A stretch of DNA of 64,000 nt from Proteiniborus sp. MB09-C3 (GCF_030263895.1 NZ_CP127161.1:620001-684000); one strand, 5' to 3'; shown: positions 25,349 through 34,713, numbered from the stretch's first letter. Translations and numbers: made by a program. The notes: generated by a model not told the origin, from the letters alone.

Positions 25349-25966
25349 ATGACTAAACTTATAGACTTAAGTCATAACATTATTAATGATATGCCTGTCC
25401 ATCCATATGATGATTCTGTTAGGCTTTATCAAGATAAATTTTTAAAAGCTGATAAATACAACAACTTTAGATTGGAAATAGGGATGCACGCAGGTACCCA
25501 TATTGATACACCTATGCATTTGACTAATAGAGAAATATTCATAGATGAAATAGCTTTAGATACTTTTATAGGAAAGGGATGTTTACTAGATGTCAGGGAA
25601 GAAAATGTAATTGCATATAAAGAAGAGTATTCAGATATAGTATCTGAGAATGACATTGTTCTACTGTATACAAATCATAGTGATAAATATGGAACAGAAG
25701 AATATTACACAAAACATCCTATAATAGATAAAGAATTAGCAAATTTTTTTATCGAGAAAAAGATAAAGATGCTAGGAATAGATATACCGTCGCCTGACAG
25801 ATATCCATTTGAAGTTCACAAAATGTTCTTTAATCATAATATACTTATAATAGAGAACATGACGAATTTATCAGAGTTGTTACATATAAAAAAGTTTGAG
25901 ATAATAGCTTTTCCTTTAAAAATAAGAGCGGAAGCTTCTATGGTAAGAGTCATAGCAAAAATTTAG
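25349..25966 (+). CDS. Cyclase-family metal hydrolase (kynurenine formamidase-like)
   Basis: The 205-residue product begins MTKLIDLSHNI and has the HxGTHxDxPxH metal-binding motif of the cyclase superfamily (His47, His51, Asp53, His57), with GIDIPSPD farther on. Family members hydrolyse N-formylkynurenine or cyclic amides, or act on antibiotics. Without other tryptophan-breakdown genes here, the substrate is open. CAGGAGTG precedes the ATG at 25349 by 9 bases. The gene stands alone and is followed by a spacer repeat. Confidence 0.88.
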   Translation: MTKLIDLSHNIINDMPVHPYDDSVRLYQDKFLKADKYNNFRLEIGMHAGTHIDTPMHLTNREIFIDEIALDTFIGKGCLLDVREENVIAYKEEYSDIVSENDIVLLYTNHSDKYGTEEYYTKHPIIDKELANFFIEKKIKMLGIDIPSPDRYPFEVHKMFFNHNILIIENMTNLSELLHIKKFEIIAFPLKIRAEASMVRVIAKI

Positions 25967-26023
25967 TTTAGCATTGAAAAATGGTGATAACAGCATATAG
26001 CATTACATTTGCGTAAGGATGCG

Positions 26024-26090
26024 CTAGGGCACAATCCTAGGGCAATGATGTGCAACATATCCCTTCACGGGGAGTGGAGCTCCACCAGAA
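26024..26090 (+). repeat. Array spacer repeat (copy 4), 5' half
   Basis: CTAGG-GCACAAT-CCTAG hairpin, then GGCAATGATGTGCAACATATCCCTTCACGGGGAGTGGAGCTC... The TGCAACATATCCCTT end is the best match to the inverse of the 3' end GGGATGTTGCA at 15818-15903. The 3' half is missing; the next gene starts 51 bp later. Confidence 0.7.
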
Positions 26091-26140
26091 TTTATAAAGT
26101 AAGAAGTTCAGAGGGTAACTATAATATAAGAGGTGAAACT

Positions 26141-26554
26141 ATGAAACGAAATAAATACATTTATGCGATTATTGAGGTCTTTATTTTAGTAGTGATTGCC
26201 TTGCTAGCATTTACAGTTTTGAATACAGAATATCTATTCGAATGGGCAGCGCATAACTGGAATTTCTATTTGTTTTTAGGCGCGATTGCTCTATTGCTGC
26301 TTTTCTTAAATAAACGATTTGTTTCAGCATTTATGACTACAGGAATCGTTGTTGGCATTTTTGTCGGGAACTATCTTGGAAGGTTGATAAAGGGATTTAA
26401 TGAAGGAAAGATTGTTGAAGGTATGAAGGCAGAAGAAGTATATAGACTTCGGCATCATCCTGGATTTGAAATTTGGATTGGCGTAATTCTTTTGTCTATT
26501 GTAATTGGAATTGTTATGCAGATGATAGGGAAACATATACATCAAAAAAGGTAG
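26141..26554 (+). CDS. Membrane protein with a recombinant C-terminus
   Basis: A 137-residue protein with about four hydrophobic helices (roughly 5-25, 35-55, 58-76 and 112-130). No family is recognised. The ATG at 26141 follows AGAGGTG; the frame stays open upstream but only through repeat DNA. The last 13 codons and stop (26515-26554) lie inside the 232-bp block copied from the grpB region, read in a different frame from grpB. The natural end of this gene has therefore been replaced by recombination. It may still be functional. Confidence 0.7.
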   Translation: MKRNKYIYAIIEVFILVVIALLAFTVLNTEYLFEWAAHNWNFYLFLGAIALLLLFLNKRFVSAFMTTGIVVGIFVGNYLGRLIKGFNEGKIVEGMKAEEVYRLRHHPGFEIWIGVILLSIVIGIVMQMIGKHIHQKR

Positions 26555-26746
26555 AGTTTATTTTAGAAACTATTAAACATACAAGGATAGAAAAGGTTAA
26601 TATTGGGTGAGGAATGTAGACTTCATATAAAGCTACATCGGAGAGCAATTGTTTTTAGAAAATCCTAAGTCACTAACCCTCAGAACGTTATAAGACACGG
26701 CAATATCGTGTTCTTCGAGGTTTTGTTTTATAAGAGCGAAATACTA
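26515..26746 (+). repeat. 232-bp duplication, copy 2
   Basis: Matches 23067-23298 over its whole length without obvious gaps. Its left edge lies inside the membrane-protein gene and its right edge inside a decayed hypothetical gene. Confidence 0.8.
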
Positions 26747-26878
26747 GATGATACATTGGAATCATGGCGTGTGGGACATATTAATTTCTTCAAGAAAGAA
26801 GGAAATAAACTTGGATATGAATTTAGAAATGACATGCCAGTGATCTTTGAAGATTTTGAAGTAGTATATCAAGTATAG
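26669..26878 (+). pseudogene. Decayed conserved hypothetical (copy 2), 3' end kept
   Basis: Reads VTNPQNVIRHGNIVFFEVLF, then YKSEILDDTLESWRVGHINFF, and ends ...FEVVYQV and a stop at 26878. It is in the same frame as copy 1 at 23206. A stop codon at 26666 cuts it from its start. The family is not recognised. Confidence 0.6.
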
Positions 26879-26923
26879 GTTTTATAAGCAAAATAAATCT
26901 AATTTTTAGTATTATAGTTGAGA

Positions 26924-27010
26924 CATAACATTTATATGTTATGTAATAGAAAATTAATGAGATGACTTCCGCATTATCCCTTGGCTCTGCGAGGCGCTAT
27001 CCATCATCTA
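26924..27010. repeat. Two hairpins in a spacer
   Basis: CATAACAT-TTAT-ATGTTATG (26924-26943) is perfect. Just after it, AGATGA...TCATCT brackets a GC-richer stretch ending at CATCTAACAAAGC, whose ATCTAAC fits RYYYAAC. The remaining DNA up to 27168 shows nothing coding. Confidence 0.5.
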
Positions 27011-27168
27011 ACAAAGCATAACTGTTCATGTCGGAAAGACAGGCTTTAAAACAGAGTCAGCATAGATTCCTTCGCCAAGATGAGAGCTATCTATGGTTCA
27101 GATATGTCACACAGACTAGGACTTTATGTGACATGAAATAAAATTATTGAAGCTGGAGAGGAGAGAAC

Positions 27169-27951
27169 ATGATGAGAATTATAGATTACTATGAAAATTA
27201 TGATGAAGATATAAGGTTAGTTAAAGATAATGCTCATAAAATTGAATATATTACGACATTATACTTTTTGGATAAGTTGATTAATAAGGAATCTAGGATT
27301 TTAGATGTTGGAGCTGGAACTGGAAGATATGCATTTCATTTTGCTAATAAAGGATGCAAATTAACAGCCTTAGATATAGTTTCTAAACATGTTGATATTA
27401 TGAAGGAAAAATCAAGAGCTAAAGATATAAGTATGGATATTAGATTGGGTAATGCATTAGAATTAGACGGGATAAATGATGATAGTTATGATGTAGTTTT
27501 ATGTTTGGGGCCATTATATCATCTTATAAAAGAGGACGATAGGAAAAAAAGTATAGAAGAAGCTTTAAGAGTCCTAAGGAAAGGTGGTATTTTAGCCATT
27601 GCTTATATTAATAGATACGCTACTTTTGTTAATTACATAAATCGGGAAAAAGATAATATAAATAATGAAGGGCTTTATAATATTGTTAGAACAGGACTGG
27701 AATTCGGGGATGAAAGAGATTGTTTTTATTATTCTACATATCATGAAATGGAGAGTTTAATGAGTACTTTTAATATTGAAAAGATTAACCATATTTCCAC
27801 AGATGGAATAGGTGGAACTTTAAGAGATAGGCTAAAAGAATTTAATGATGATGAATTTCGAAAGTGGATAGAGTATCATTTCATGACTTGTCAGGATGAA
27901 AGCCTAATTGGATATAGTCAGCACGGGCTATATATATGTAAGAAATCATAA
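27169..27951 (+). CDS. SAM-dependent methyltransferase (class I)
   Basis: The 260-residue product begins MMRIIDYYENYDEDIRL and has motif I ILDVGAGTGRYAFHFA, acidic motif II LTALDIV, and YDVVLCLGPLYHL followed by ALRVLRKGGILAIAYIN. It matches a clade common in Firmicutes accessory DNA, probably acting on a small molecule. GGAGAGGAGAG precedes two adjacent ATGs; either may start it. The gene is full length and stands alone. Confidence 0.88.
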   Translation: MMRIIDYYENYDEDIRLVKDNAHKIEYITTLYFLDKLINKESRILDVGAGTGRYAFHFANKGCKLTALDIVSKHVDIMKEKSRAKDISMDIRLGNALELDGINDDSYDVVLCLGPLYHLIKEDDRKKSIEEALRVLRKGGILAIAYINRYATFVNYINREKDNINNEGLYNIVRTGLEFGDERDCFYYSTYHEMESLMSTFNIEKINHISTDGIGGTLRDRLKEFNDDEFRKWIEYHFMTCQDESLIGYSQHGLYICKKS

Positions 27952-28349
27952 AAATACATTACCTAACAAAATGTTAAAGTTCATATTTAGATCTATCAGA
28001 AATATGTATAAGAACAAAAGCATGAAAGATTTTATGGCGCTTGGATATCAGTATTTTCTTGATAATGAACAAGAAATCTGATTACAAGTGAAATAGACTT
28101 TGATTTAGGTTATGAGTATAATCTTATGTTTATTATGGACAGCATGTGTCGAGTGATATATTACAGGGTACAGGGTGTGACGCTCTGTCATACTTTGAGT
28201 CACGGGACGTGTGGCTTCGTAGAACAGTGTGCTCTCGAAACCTGAGATAAGCATGAAAGTAGTAAACTGATTGTAGAAATACACAGAATGTTATATAAAA
28301 TTCCTCGTATTGACCGTGATTGAATAATATGAACTCTGGAGGCATGGTT
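27952..28349. other. Spacer with a relic frame and repeat family II
   Basis: A decayed frame (NMYKNKSMKDFMALGYQYF, then LITSEIDFDLGYEYNLMFIM) fills 27985-28140. It is followed by a GTGAC...GTCAC hairpin and the repeat-II core at 28194. No intact gene is seen. Confidence 0.45.
28194..28214 (+). repeat. Repeat family II, copy 1
   Basis: TTTGAGTCACGGGACGTGTGG; 16 of 21 positions match TCTGAGTCACAGGATGTGTAG at 42305. Both lie in array spacers. Confidence 0.5.
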
Positions 28350-28829
28350 ATGGTAGATTATATTGGGGAGCTAAGAAAGCTAATAGGGACAAGACCAATA
28401 ATTATGTGTGGAGCAAACGTTATTTTGTTAAATGATCAAGATCAAATCTTGTTGCATCATCGCATTGATAGAGATTGGTGGGGCTTACCAGGTGGAGCAA
28501 TGGAGCTAGGTGAAAGTCTTGAGCAAACAGCATGTCGTGAGGTACTGGAAGAAGTAGGATTGGTTTGTGAAGACTTGAAACTTTTTAATGTCTATTCTGG
28601 TGAGAGATTATATTACAAATACCCAGATGGAAATGAAGTTTATAATGTTACTGCCACATATTTATGTAATGATTATTCAGGAGAAATAGCAGTAGATCTA
28701 AGTGAAGGAAGAGACGCAAGATTTTTTTCATTGGATAAAATACCATCAAATTTAAGCACTACAATTAAAGAAATTGTTGAAGAATTTCTTTTGAAATATG
28801 AGGATCTAAAAGAACAACGGATAATATAA
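28350..28829 (+). CDS. Nudix hydrolase
   Basis: The 159-residue product has a perfect Nudix box, GAMELGESLEQTAC-REVLEEVGL, preceded by ILLHHRIDRDWWGLPGG, the pattern of the ADP-ribose/NTP group with a helical N-terminal extension (MVDYIGELRKLIGTRPIIM). Metal-dependent cleavage of a nucleoside diphosphate derivative is expected; the exact substrate is unknown. ATG 28350 is chosen because GGAGG lies 7 bases upstream; an ATG at 28344 is too close to it. Confidence 0.92.
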   Translation: MVDYIGELRKLIGTRPIIMCGANVILLNDQDQILLHHRIDRDWWGLPGGAMELGESLEQTACREVLEEVGLVCEDLKLFNVYSGERLYYKYPDGNEVYNVTATYLCNDYSGEIAVDLSEGRDARFFSLDKIPSNLSTTIKEIVEEFLLKYEDLKEQRII

Positions 28830-29297
28830 AACTGCTGAAATGTAACAATTAATTTAGTAATTGAAATCTTGCAATAGAAATAGCATGAAGGATTGACTGA
28901 GAACCACTGTCATTGGCAGCCTTAGTTATTTGGGGCATGGAGCTTTATATAAAAAATGTCTGCATAAAAGTGTAAGGTAGTGAGTTCATGAAGCAAAGCA
29001 TTGAGGTACGAGCATGAATGAAGCTTGGCAGGATACATTTTTTAACTGGATGCAATGTCGTAAGAGAGAAGAGGGCTGTTAGTTTGGTTCAATGACAGTT
29101 CTAAAATTGGTTTCATTAGTACATAATTGTGAAATAATATGACATGCAGGTGTCATATTTAATGTGCTACTATGGGATATAGATAGCGGGTTTTATTAGT
29201 TGGCGATATTGAATTTTGGATTTAACAGATGAGATATTTCTTATATATGTGGATATTGAGTGGAAACAATAATAAAAGCCTGCGAAAAAGGAGGGGT
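28830..29297. other. Long spacer with an operator-like palindrome
   Basis: No gene is seen between the Nudix gene and the 361-residue gene. The one clear feature is the ATGACA-N6-TGTCAT palindrome at 29139-29156. Confidence 0.45.
29139..29156 (+). promoter_or_regulatory. Operator-like palindrome ATGACA-N6-TGTCAT
   Basis: A perfect 6+6 inverted repeat about 150 bp before the next gene, followed by ATTTAATGTGCTACTAT, which could include a -10 element. It is probably a regulator binding site for that gene; the regulator is not in view. Confidence 0.45.
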
Positions 29298-30380
29298 ATG
29301 ATTGTGGAGAATATTTACTGGATACAGGAGTGGGCAAAAGTAAGGCAGGATGAGGTTGTACGATTGCCTGATAGCCTTGAGATTCATGATTGCTTTTTAA
29401 AGCATATAGCAAAGGAAGAATTTGATTCTACATTTAAAGAAATCTGGAATATGTTTACTAATATATATGGTGATATTGCTGAATTACCAGAAACCTTTGG
29501 AATGCCTTTACACAAATCATGGGAGTATAATTATTTTACCAAGGAAGCGCGAGAGTCGAGAAATGCGCCATATCGTCCACTTAAGCTATTATATTATCTT
29601 TTGATTACTGGTGATTTGTGTAATGGAACTATTATTGTAGATGTAGATAAATTCAAAGCGATAAATGATGTTAAAAATATTCCTGTCATTTTTGAAAGAT
29701 TGGAGGATTATGGTTTCTCTTTTGAGGGCTTAAAGAAATATAAGCTTGCACGTGAAAATATCTATATATCATATCCTGATAATACACAGGTGTTAACTGC
29801 ACTGAAATTAATGGCAGATAAGGCCTATATAACAAATCGGACTAATGATTTTCTTGTTTGTCATTATAAATTGTTTCAAGATGATATGAATACTGTGAAT
29901 TATGGATATGGTGCAGATATAGTTGCTGACAAGATGCATACAAAGGAAGAGAAAGAATTTGTTTATGCTATGGATGATTTGCTTAGCAAAATGGGATATT
30001 ATGCTGGGTCTAGAGAATCGAACGAAGGGCCTGGTTATGCCTACTATAGTAAGGAAAATGAAATAGGAAAAAAAGGACCGTACCATTACCTAATGTCATC
30101 GAATAAAACAAAACTTGTCTTGTATCTTCGCATTAGAAATGTATCAAAATGCCTAGATTATTTGAAAGAGTGTCCAGACTCTGTCAAACAGATTTTTTTA
30201 TGGGGTGATAATGGATGCTCAAATCGTTTAAATGGCACATGTATACACGGACAAGAGTATACAATAGATGGAAATACCTACTGGAGATGTGGCTGCTGCA
30301 ATGCATCCTTTTATTTCAATCCAATTATAAAAGATATATCACATTATATAAAATTAGTTGAATTAGGTCTAAAAAAATAG
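29298..30380 (+). CDS. Hypothetical protein with a cysteine-rich C-terminus
   Basis: About 360 residues and no membrane helices. The bulk has no motif I recognise. Near the C-terminus a cluster of cysteines (GCSNRLNGTCIHG, then YWRCGCC) could bind zinc or another metal. AAAGGAGGGG precedes ATG 29298; a GTG at 29304 has better spacing and may be the true start. A palindromic operator-like site lies upstream. It is the longest array gene without a named family. Confidence 0.75.
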   Translation: MIVENIYWIQEWAKVRQDEVVRLPDSLEIHDCFLKHIAKEEFDSTFKEIWNMFTNIYGDIAELPETFGMPLHKSWEYNYFTKEARESRNAPYRPLKLLYYLLITGDLCNGTIIVDVDKFKAINDVKNIPVIFERLEDYGFSFEGLKKYKLARENIYISYPDNTQVLTALKLMADKAYITNRTNDFLVCHYKLFQDDMNTVNYGYGADIVADKMHTKEEKEFVYAMDDLLSKMGYYAGSRESNEGPGYAYYSKENEIGKKGPYHYLMSSNKTKLVLYLRIRNVSKCLDYLKECPDSVKQIFLWGDNGCSNRLNGTCIHGQEYTIDGNTYWRCGCCNASFYFNPIIKDISHYIKLVELGLKK

Positions 30381-31168
30381 AGTGTATATATCGAACAGGA
30401 TATAATTATTTGCTATGTAGTTTTCTTATAGTATGAAATAATTTGGTCGGATCTTACTTGAAGTCATGTGATTAGCTCAAAAACTGAATATTTATTTAGT
30501 ACGGAGGAGTATCGAAGTTCAAATTTCATCTTTCCTGCAATCTCCTTTTTCGAAATAGAAAAGTGGCGGCTTTGATTTGATTCAAAACCGCTGCTTCTCG
30601 TCTATCCTCTTAATAACTATGGCTACCTAGATGCTGAAACAACGGTTTTTTATTTCTGCTGGTCAGCATCAAATATTTTTTTCAAGAAAATTAACAGATA
30701 TATGAGAAATATTTTCAACGAGTAAGCATTTTGCTAAAGCAGTCAATATCAGTGAAGATTGCAGGGATACTACCTCATATGTGTATCGTATCTACGTAAA
30801 TCAAAAGTAAACTCCATCAGGGAGCGTATCAAAGTTAGCCGACTGTTGATGTTTTATTCATTGTAAGAACAGGAAAATTGTGCTAAAATTACTCTAGCAG
30901 TTGTTTTTTATTGACTAATTTTACAATTTTGTTTTAAGTTTTCTACATGTTCTGAAAAGGAGAAAGTACAGATGTTGATGTAGAAGCCGCATTCGATAAT
31001 CATACTGTTACAATATGTGAAGAGACATCTGGCTTGGATATAAGTCTTATAAAGAAACTGCTTGTCAACTTGTTTGCCGATAAAAATGATGAATGAAAAA
31101 TAGGTACAATGTCACTGGGTCTCTTTTATAGGCATTGAATATACTCATTTAAGAAAGCAGGTGAGAAT
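30381..31168. other. 788-bp spacer with decayed material
   Basis: Contains a hairpin GCGGCTTTGA...TTCAAAACCGC (30568-30591), short degenerate pieces, and a clean C-terminal relic at 30971-31096. No intact gene and no recognisable transposase were found. Confidence 0.45.
30971..31096 (+). pseudogene. C-terminal relic of an unidentified protein
   Basis: An open run of 41 codons, DVDVEAAFDNHTVTICEETSG then LDISLIKKLLVNLFADKNDE, and a stop. It has protein-like composition but no start, ribosome site or family match. Confidence 0.35.
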
Positions 31169-31732
31169 ATGAGTTGGATTGACTCAATAGAAGAATTTGT
31201 TCCTTCCAACGAGCAAGAGAGAAAAGATAAGGAAATAATATTGAAATACATAAATGTGTTTGACGATATTTTAAAAAGAGAGAATGAAATTATTCATATA
31301 ACAAGTTCCGGATTTGTAATAAATAAGAATAAAGATAAAGTACTGATGGTACATCATAATATATTCAATTCATGGTCTTTGACAGGAGGACATGCAGATG
31401 GTGAGGAAAATTTATTAGGCGTTGCTATATCAGAGATTAAAGAAGAAACAGGAGTAAAAAATATTATTCCCATCACTAATAAGATTATTTCATTAGATAT
31501 TCTACCCGTATTAGGACATTTTAGAAAAGGAAAGTATGTTTCACTACACTTACATGCATCAGTAGTATATTTAGTCCAGGCTGATGAGAATGAGAAGGTT
31601 ATTATTAAGCCAGATGAAAATAGTGCTGTTAAGTGGATACCAATCAGTGAGATAGATATATACTCAAATGAATCCCATATGAAGAAAATTTATTATAAAA
31701 TAATATCCAAAATTGAAAAGTTACCAATATAA
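31169..31732 (+). CDS. Nudix hydrolase
   Basis: The 187-residue product carries a helical N-terminal extension (MSWIDSIEEFVPSNEQERKD...), then VLMVHHNIFNSWSLTGGH and a Nudix box GHADGEENLLGVAI-SEIKEETGV. The usual Arg of REUxEE is Ser here; the glutamates that bind metal are kept, so activity is likely. This subgroup is common in Clostridium and Bacillus accessory loci. AAGCAGGTGAG precedes the ATG. Confidence 0.9.
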   Translation: MSWIDSIEEFVPSNEQERKDKEIILKYINVFDDILKRENEIIHITSSGFVINKNKDKVLMVHHNIFNSWSLTGGHADGEENLLGVAISEIKEETGVKNIIPITNKIISLDILPVLGHFRKGKYVSLHLHASVVYLVQADENEKVIIKPDENSAVKWIPISEIDIYSNESHMKKIYYKIISKIEKLPI

Positions 31733-31910
31733 ATATGAATTATATATAGTAGTTAGTCATATTTTTCTTAAATTGTGTATTAGATAAGCAGAACTTTGTG
31801 AGGTTTGAGAAACCGAATGCAACTACATGTTTATACATACCATTTTATACAGACTTTTAGAAAATCCATAGTAGTTAGGTTGATCTAGTTAGATGAAAAG
31901 GAGAGATTAG

Positions 31911-32843
31911 ATGAAAACCAACTTCATTGAGGCTTTAGAACAATATGACATTGAAGGTATTAAGAGAATTCCTAAAGGCGACCTTCATAATCATGCACCA
32001 AGAGGTGGAAATGTACGTTTTATTGAAAAATGGGCAGGGGTTCAAATTCCACGTTTAAATCGTAAGTTTTTGGATCTTGATGATATGCAATCGTGGTATA
32101 AAAAAAATGTTAGATGCCATTGTCAAGGGATAGATGGCTATGAGATACGAATTAAAGGTGCTTTTAAGCAAGCCAAAGATGACGGTGTTACTAAACTTGT
32201 CTTAAGTTTTGGGCTGGGAGAAGAAACTATTTATGGAAGTTTGTCTAATTTTGTTAAGGTTATTTCCAGAATTCATAAAGATGTTGCACCAGAAATTGAA
32301 TTTATCCCTGAGCTATCATTAGATAGAGGTACTAATGTAGACTCTATATTACATTTATGTGCTGAATATTTCAATATGAATTTCTATCGATCAATTGATA
32401 TCTGTGGGAATGAATTTGCGCAACCAATAGCAAATTTTAAACCACTATATCGTTTAGCAAAATCATATGGTTTGAAATTACGTGCACATGCAGGAGAATT
32501 TGGCGATGCAGATTCTGTTCGAGAAGCAGTAGAAGAATTAGAGTTAGATGAAGTACAGCATGGCATAGCTGTAGCGAAATGTAAAAATACTACCAGATGG
32601 TTAGCTGAGAATAATATTACACTTAATATCTGTCCAGCCAGCAATATTATTCTTAGCAGATCACAAGATTACAAGACCCATCCTATTCGCACTTTATTTG
32701 ATAGTGGTGTAAGAGTAACAATAAATACTGACGATATTTTAATTTTTGATGTAAGTATATCTCGAATGTTCTTAGATTTTTATAAGGACAATATTTTCAC
32801 TGTATATGAACTAAATGAGATTCGGCAAAATGGACTTATGTAA
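31911..32843 (+). CDS. Adenosine deaminase-family protein, short C-terminus
   Basis: Amidohydrolase fold that deaminates adenosine or a related nucleoside. The 310-residue product keeps the zinc ligands and catalytic residues: GDLHNH (His26, His28), LRAHAGEFGD, ...VQHGIAV and TINTDD. It stops at EIRQNGLM, about 20-40 residues earlier than typical family members (330-350), where the last helix would lie. It may be truncated at a cassette edge, though all catalytic motifs remain. AAAGGAGAG precedes the ATG. Confidence 0.82.
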   Translation: MKTNFIEALEQYDIEGIKRIPKGDLHNHAPRGGNVRFIEKWAGVQIPRLNRKFLDLDDMQSWYKKNVRCHCQGIDGYEIRIKGAFKQAKDDGVTKLVLSFGLGEETIYGSLSNFVKVISRIHKDVAPEIEFIPELSLDRGTNVDSILHLCAEYFNMNFYRSIDICGNEFAQPIANFKPLYRLAKSYGLKLRAHAGEFGDADSVREAVEELELDEVQHGIAVAKCKNTTRWLAENNITLNICPASNIILSRSQDYKTHPIRTLFDSGVRVTINTDDILIFDVSISRMFLDFYKDNIFTVYELNEIRQNGLM

Positions 32844-33028
32844 TTGAAAGCAAAGTGCAAGCTATTCATACTTTTATTATTAGTACGGTTAAATATAATG
32901 CTTAAGATGGACGGGTTTCTACAAACTTTATAGGACCAGTAGATTTTCTAATAACATATTGGCATAGAGGTGCAACCTTAGGATGAGATTAAGGTTTAAT
33001 TTACATAAGGAAGGGAGGCCTGAATAAT

Positions 33029-33733
33029 ATGAAAGAAATAATAGAACGATATATTGAATATATGATCAAAAAGCATAAAATTATAGCAGCAATGGTAACT
33101 GGATCATATGTAACAGGAGAAATGGGACCACGTTCAGATATTGATATGTTTTTCATATGGGAAAAAGAATATGAGTCAATGAGAGGAAGAGAATATTTTG
33201 AAGGTATAGAATTTGAATATTTCATTTCTCCTGAATGGAAGTATTATGATCGATTGAGAACAGACAAAGTATCAATGAAAATATACTCGACATCAAGGGT
33301 ATTACTTGATTCTGAGAAAAAGTTTGAAAAAATTCAAAAAACAGCTATTGAAAAAGTTAAAGAATATTCATGTAACTTAAGTATTGATAGCCGAAAAGAC
33401 TATAAATTTTGGTTAGAGACAATTAGTTCTGATGGGGAAGATTTATTTGATAAAGGCGATTATTATAATTTTTTATTCTTTGTAGGAGTTAATTTGCAGA
33501 AAATGAATGATTTATTATGTATGTTACATAATAAATTACCTGTTTATGAGAAGTATGGAGTAAAGGAAATAGGAGAAATAGATGAAAGTTATGGCTATAA
33601 GTTAAAAGAATTTTTAAAATCTGATTATTTTGAGGGTAAGAAAAAACAATTGTGGGTTGAGATGTGTGGCTATTTACATGAAAAATTAGGAGATTATGAC
33701 ATTACTAGCTACGAAAGATATCAAAGGTTGTAA
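33029..33733 (+). CDS. Aminoglycoside-type nucleotidyltransferase
   Basis: The 234-residue product has the nucleotidyltransferase core VTGSYVTGEMGPRSDIDMF with Gly25-Ser26 and metal-binding Asp37/Asp39. A helical C-terminal half resembles the substrate domain of ANT-like and lincosamide-modifying enzymes. It may adenylylate an antibiotic or another hydroxyl-bearing small molecule; that is inference. AAGGAAGGGAGG is a strong ribosome site about 12 bases upstream. It is the third nucleotidyltransferase of the array and only distantly like the other two. Confidence 0.85.
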   Translation: MKEIIERYIEYMIKKHKIIAAMVTGSYVTGEMGPRSDIDMFFIWEKEYESMRGREYFEGIEFEYFISPEWKYYDRLRTDKVSMKIYSTSRVLLDSEKKFEKIQKTAIEKVKEYSCNLSIDSRKDYKFWLETISSDGEDLFDKGDYYNFLFFVGVNLQKMNDLLCMLHNKLPVYEKYGVKEIGEIDESYGYKLKEFLKSDYFEGKKKQLWVEMCGYLHEKLGDYDITSYERYQRL

Positions 33734-33822
33734 TATCAGAGCTATGGAGATTTTATTGATTCAAAATTAGTAGAAAAGTGTGAACTGAGGGCTATTTATA
33801 TATAATGAGAGGATTGATATTA

Positions 33823-34014
33823 TTGTTTAAAGTAGATGAACTTAGCTCAAAAGCTATTGATAATATTACATATGCTGACAGTCCAAGTTTTTCAGGAATT
33901 GTTGCTGGTGAATGTAAAGGGGATATGTGGGTTGATGATATAGAGAATCCTAATATTGCATTGGTTGCTTCATTTGCAGTAGGTAGTTTTTCAATTAATT
34001 GGTTTGAAAATTGA
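33823..34014 (+). pseudogene. N-terminal fragment of a GNAT acetyltransferase
   Basis: TTG start 9 bases after AGAGGA. The product has the N-terminal pattern of a GNAT subgroup (FKVDELSSKAIDNITYADSP...GECKGDMWVDDIENPNIALV) but ends after FAVGSFSINWFEN, before any acetyl-CoA loop. The downstream DNA belongs to another unit, so the gene has been cut. It cannot be catalytic. Confidence 0.6.
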
Positions 34015-34062
34015 GTGAGATATGACGAATAGATAAATATATTTATGGTGAGGAGACCAACT

Positions 34063-34407
34063 ATGAACATAAATATTAAAAGCAATAGCGAATGGTATCA
34101 CGGTTCAAATCTAAAAATAGATGTATTACGTGTAGGAAGCACTATTACGCAGTGGAAGGAGCTTGCTGAGGCATTTTCCCATAAGCCAACCCTATTATCA
34201 TATGAGGAAAATGGTAAAATTACTCATAATGGTAAAGAAACAGGCTATCTTTATAAAATAGATGAAAAAATAACTGTAGGAGAAGACGTTGAGCAGCATC
34301 CTAAAACCACAATGGATGCTAATGCAGAATTTCTAACTAAGAGACCATTAAAATTACAATTAATTTCTATACATACAATAGGGGACAAGCATAATGAGCA
34401 ATTATAG
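34063..34407 (+). CDS. Small protein resembling the Arr (ADP-ribosyltransferase) entry motif
   Basis: The 114-residue product begins MNINIKSNSEWYHGSNL and contains LRVGSTITQ, a layout that recalls rifampin ADP-ribosyltransferase (YxHG...L..G). Later come GYLYKID, EQHPKTTMDANAEFLTKRPLKL. The resemblance is from recall and short, so an ADP-ribosyltransferase fold is only a possibility; it may equally be an unnamed DUF. GAGGAG lies 8 bases before ATG 34063. Confidence 0.6.
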   Translation: MNINIKSNSEWYHGSNLKIDVLRVGSTITQWKELAEAFSHKPTLLSYEENGKITHNGKETGYLYKIDEKITVGEDVEQHPKTTMDANAEFLTKRPLKLQLISIHTIGDKHNEQL

Positions 34408-34536
34408 TTAAAATTCAAAATGTTATTATGGAGGATTCTAGAGATAAGAATAATCTACACATCGAAATAATAGAAATCGTTTTTAGAATTTGATGAAGGA
34501 GGATTACATAAAAATTATAAATATAAGGGGGAAAAT

Positions 34537-34713
34537 ATGTTTTTAATCATTGTTTCATTAATAACAGGCTTTTTAGGTTTTATAATAGGAAGTATATTTG
34601 GAGAAGAAATTTTTATATACTTGTTTGTACTTATAGGGGTTTTAAGTCCTGCTCTGTTTATTTTACAGAAAATATATATGAAATTAGAAGAATCGGAAAA
34701 GAAGTTGGACTAG
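34537..34713 (+). CDS. 58-residue membrane protein
   Basis: A strong AAGGGGG lies 6 bases before the ATG. The product has two hydrophobic helices (about 2-19 and 24-44) and a charged, glutamate/lysine-rich helix at the end (KLEESEKKLD). No family is recognised. The good ribosome site and composition support it as a real small gene. Confidence 0.6.
   Translation: MFLIIVSLITGFLGFIIGSIFGEEIFIYLFVLIGVLSPALFILQKIYMKLEESEKKLD

Noticed and set aside
26009-26140. N-terminal extension of the membrane protein gene
   Set aside because: The extra codons read through the spacer repeat. A good AGAGGTG site places the start at 26141.
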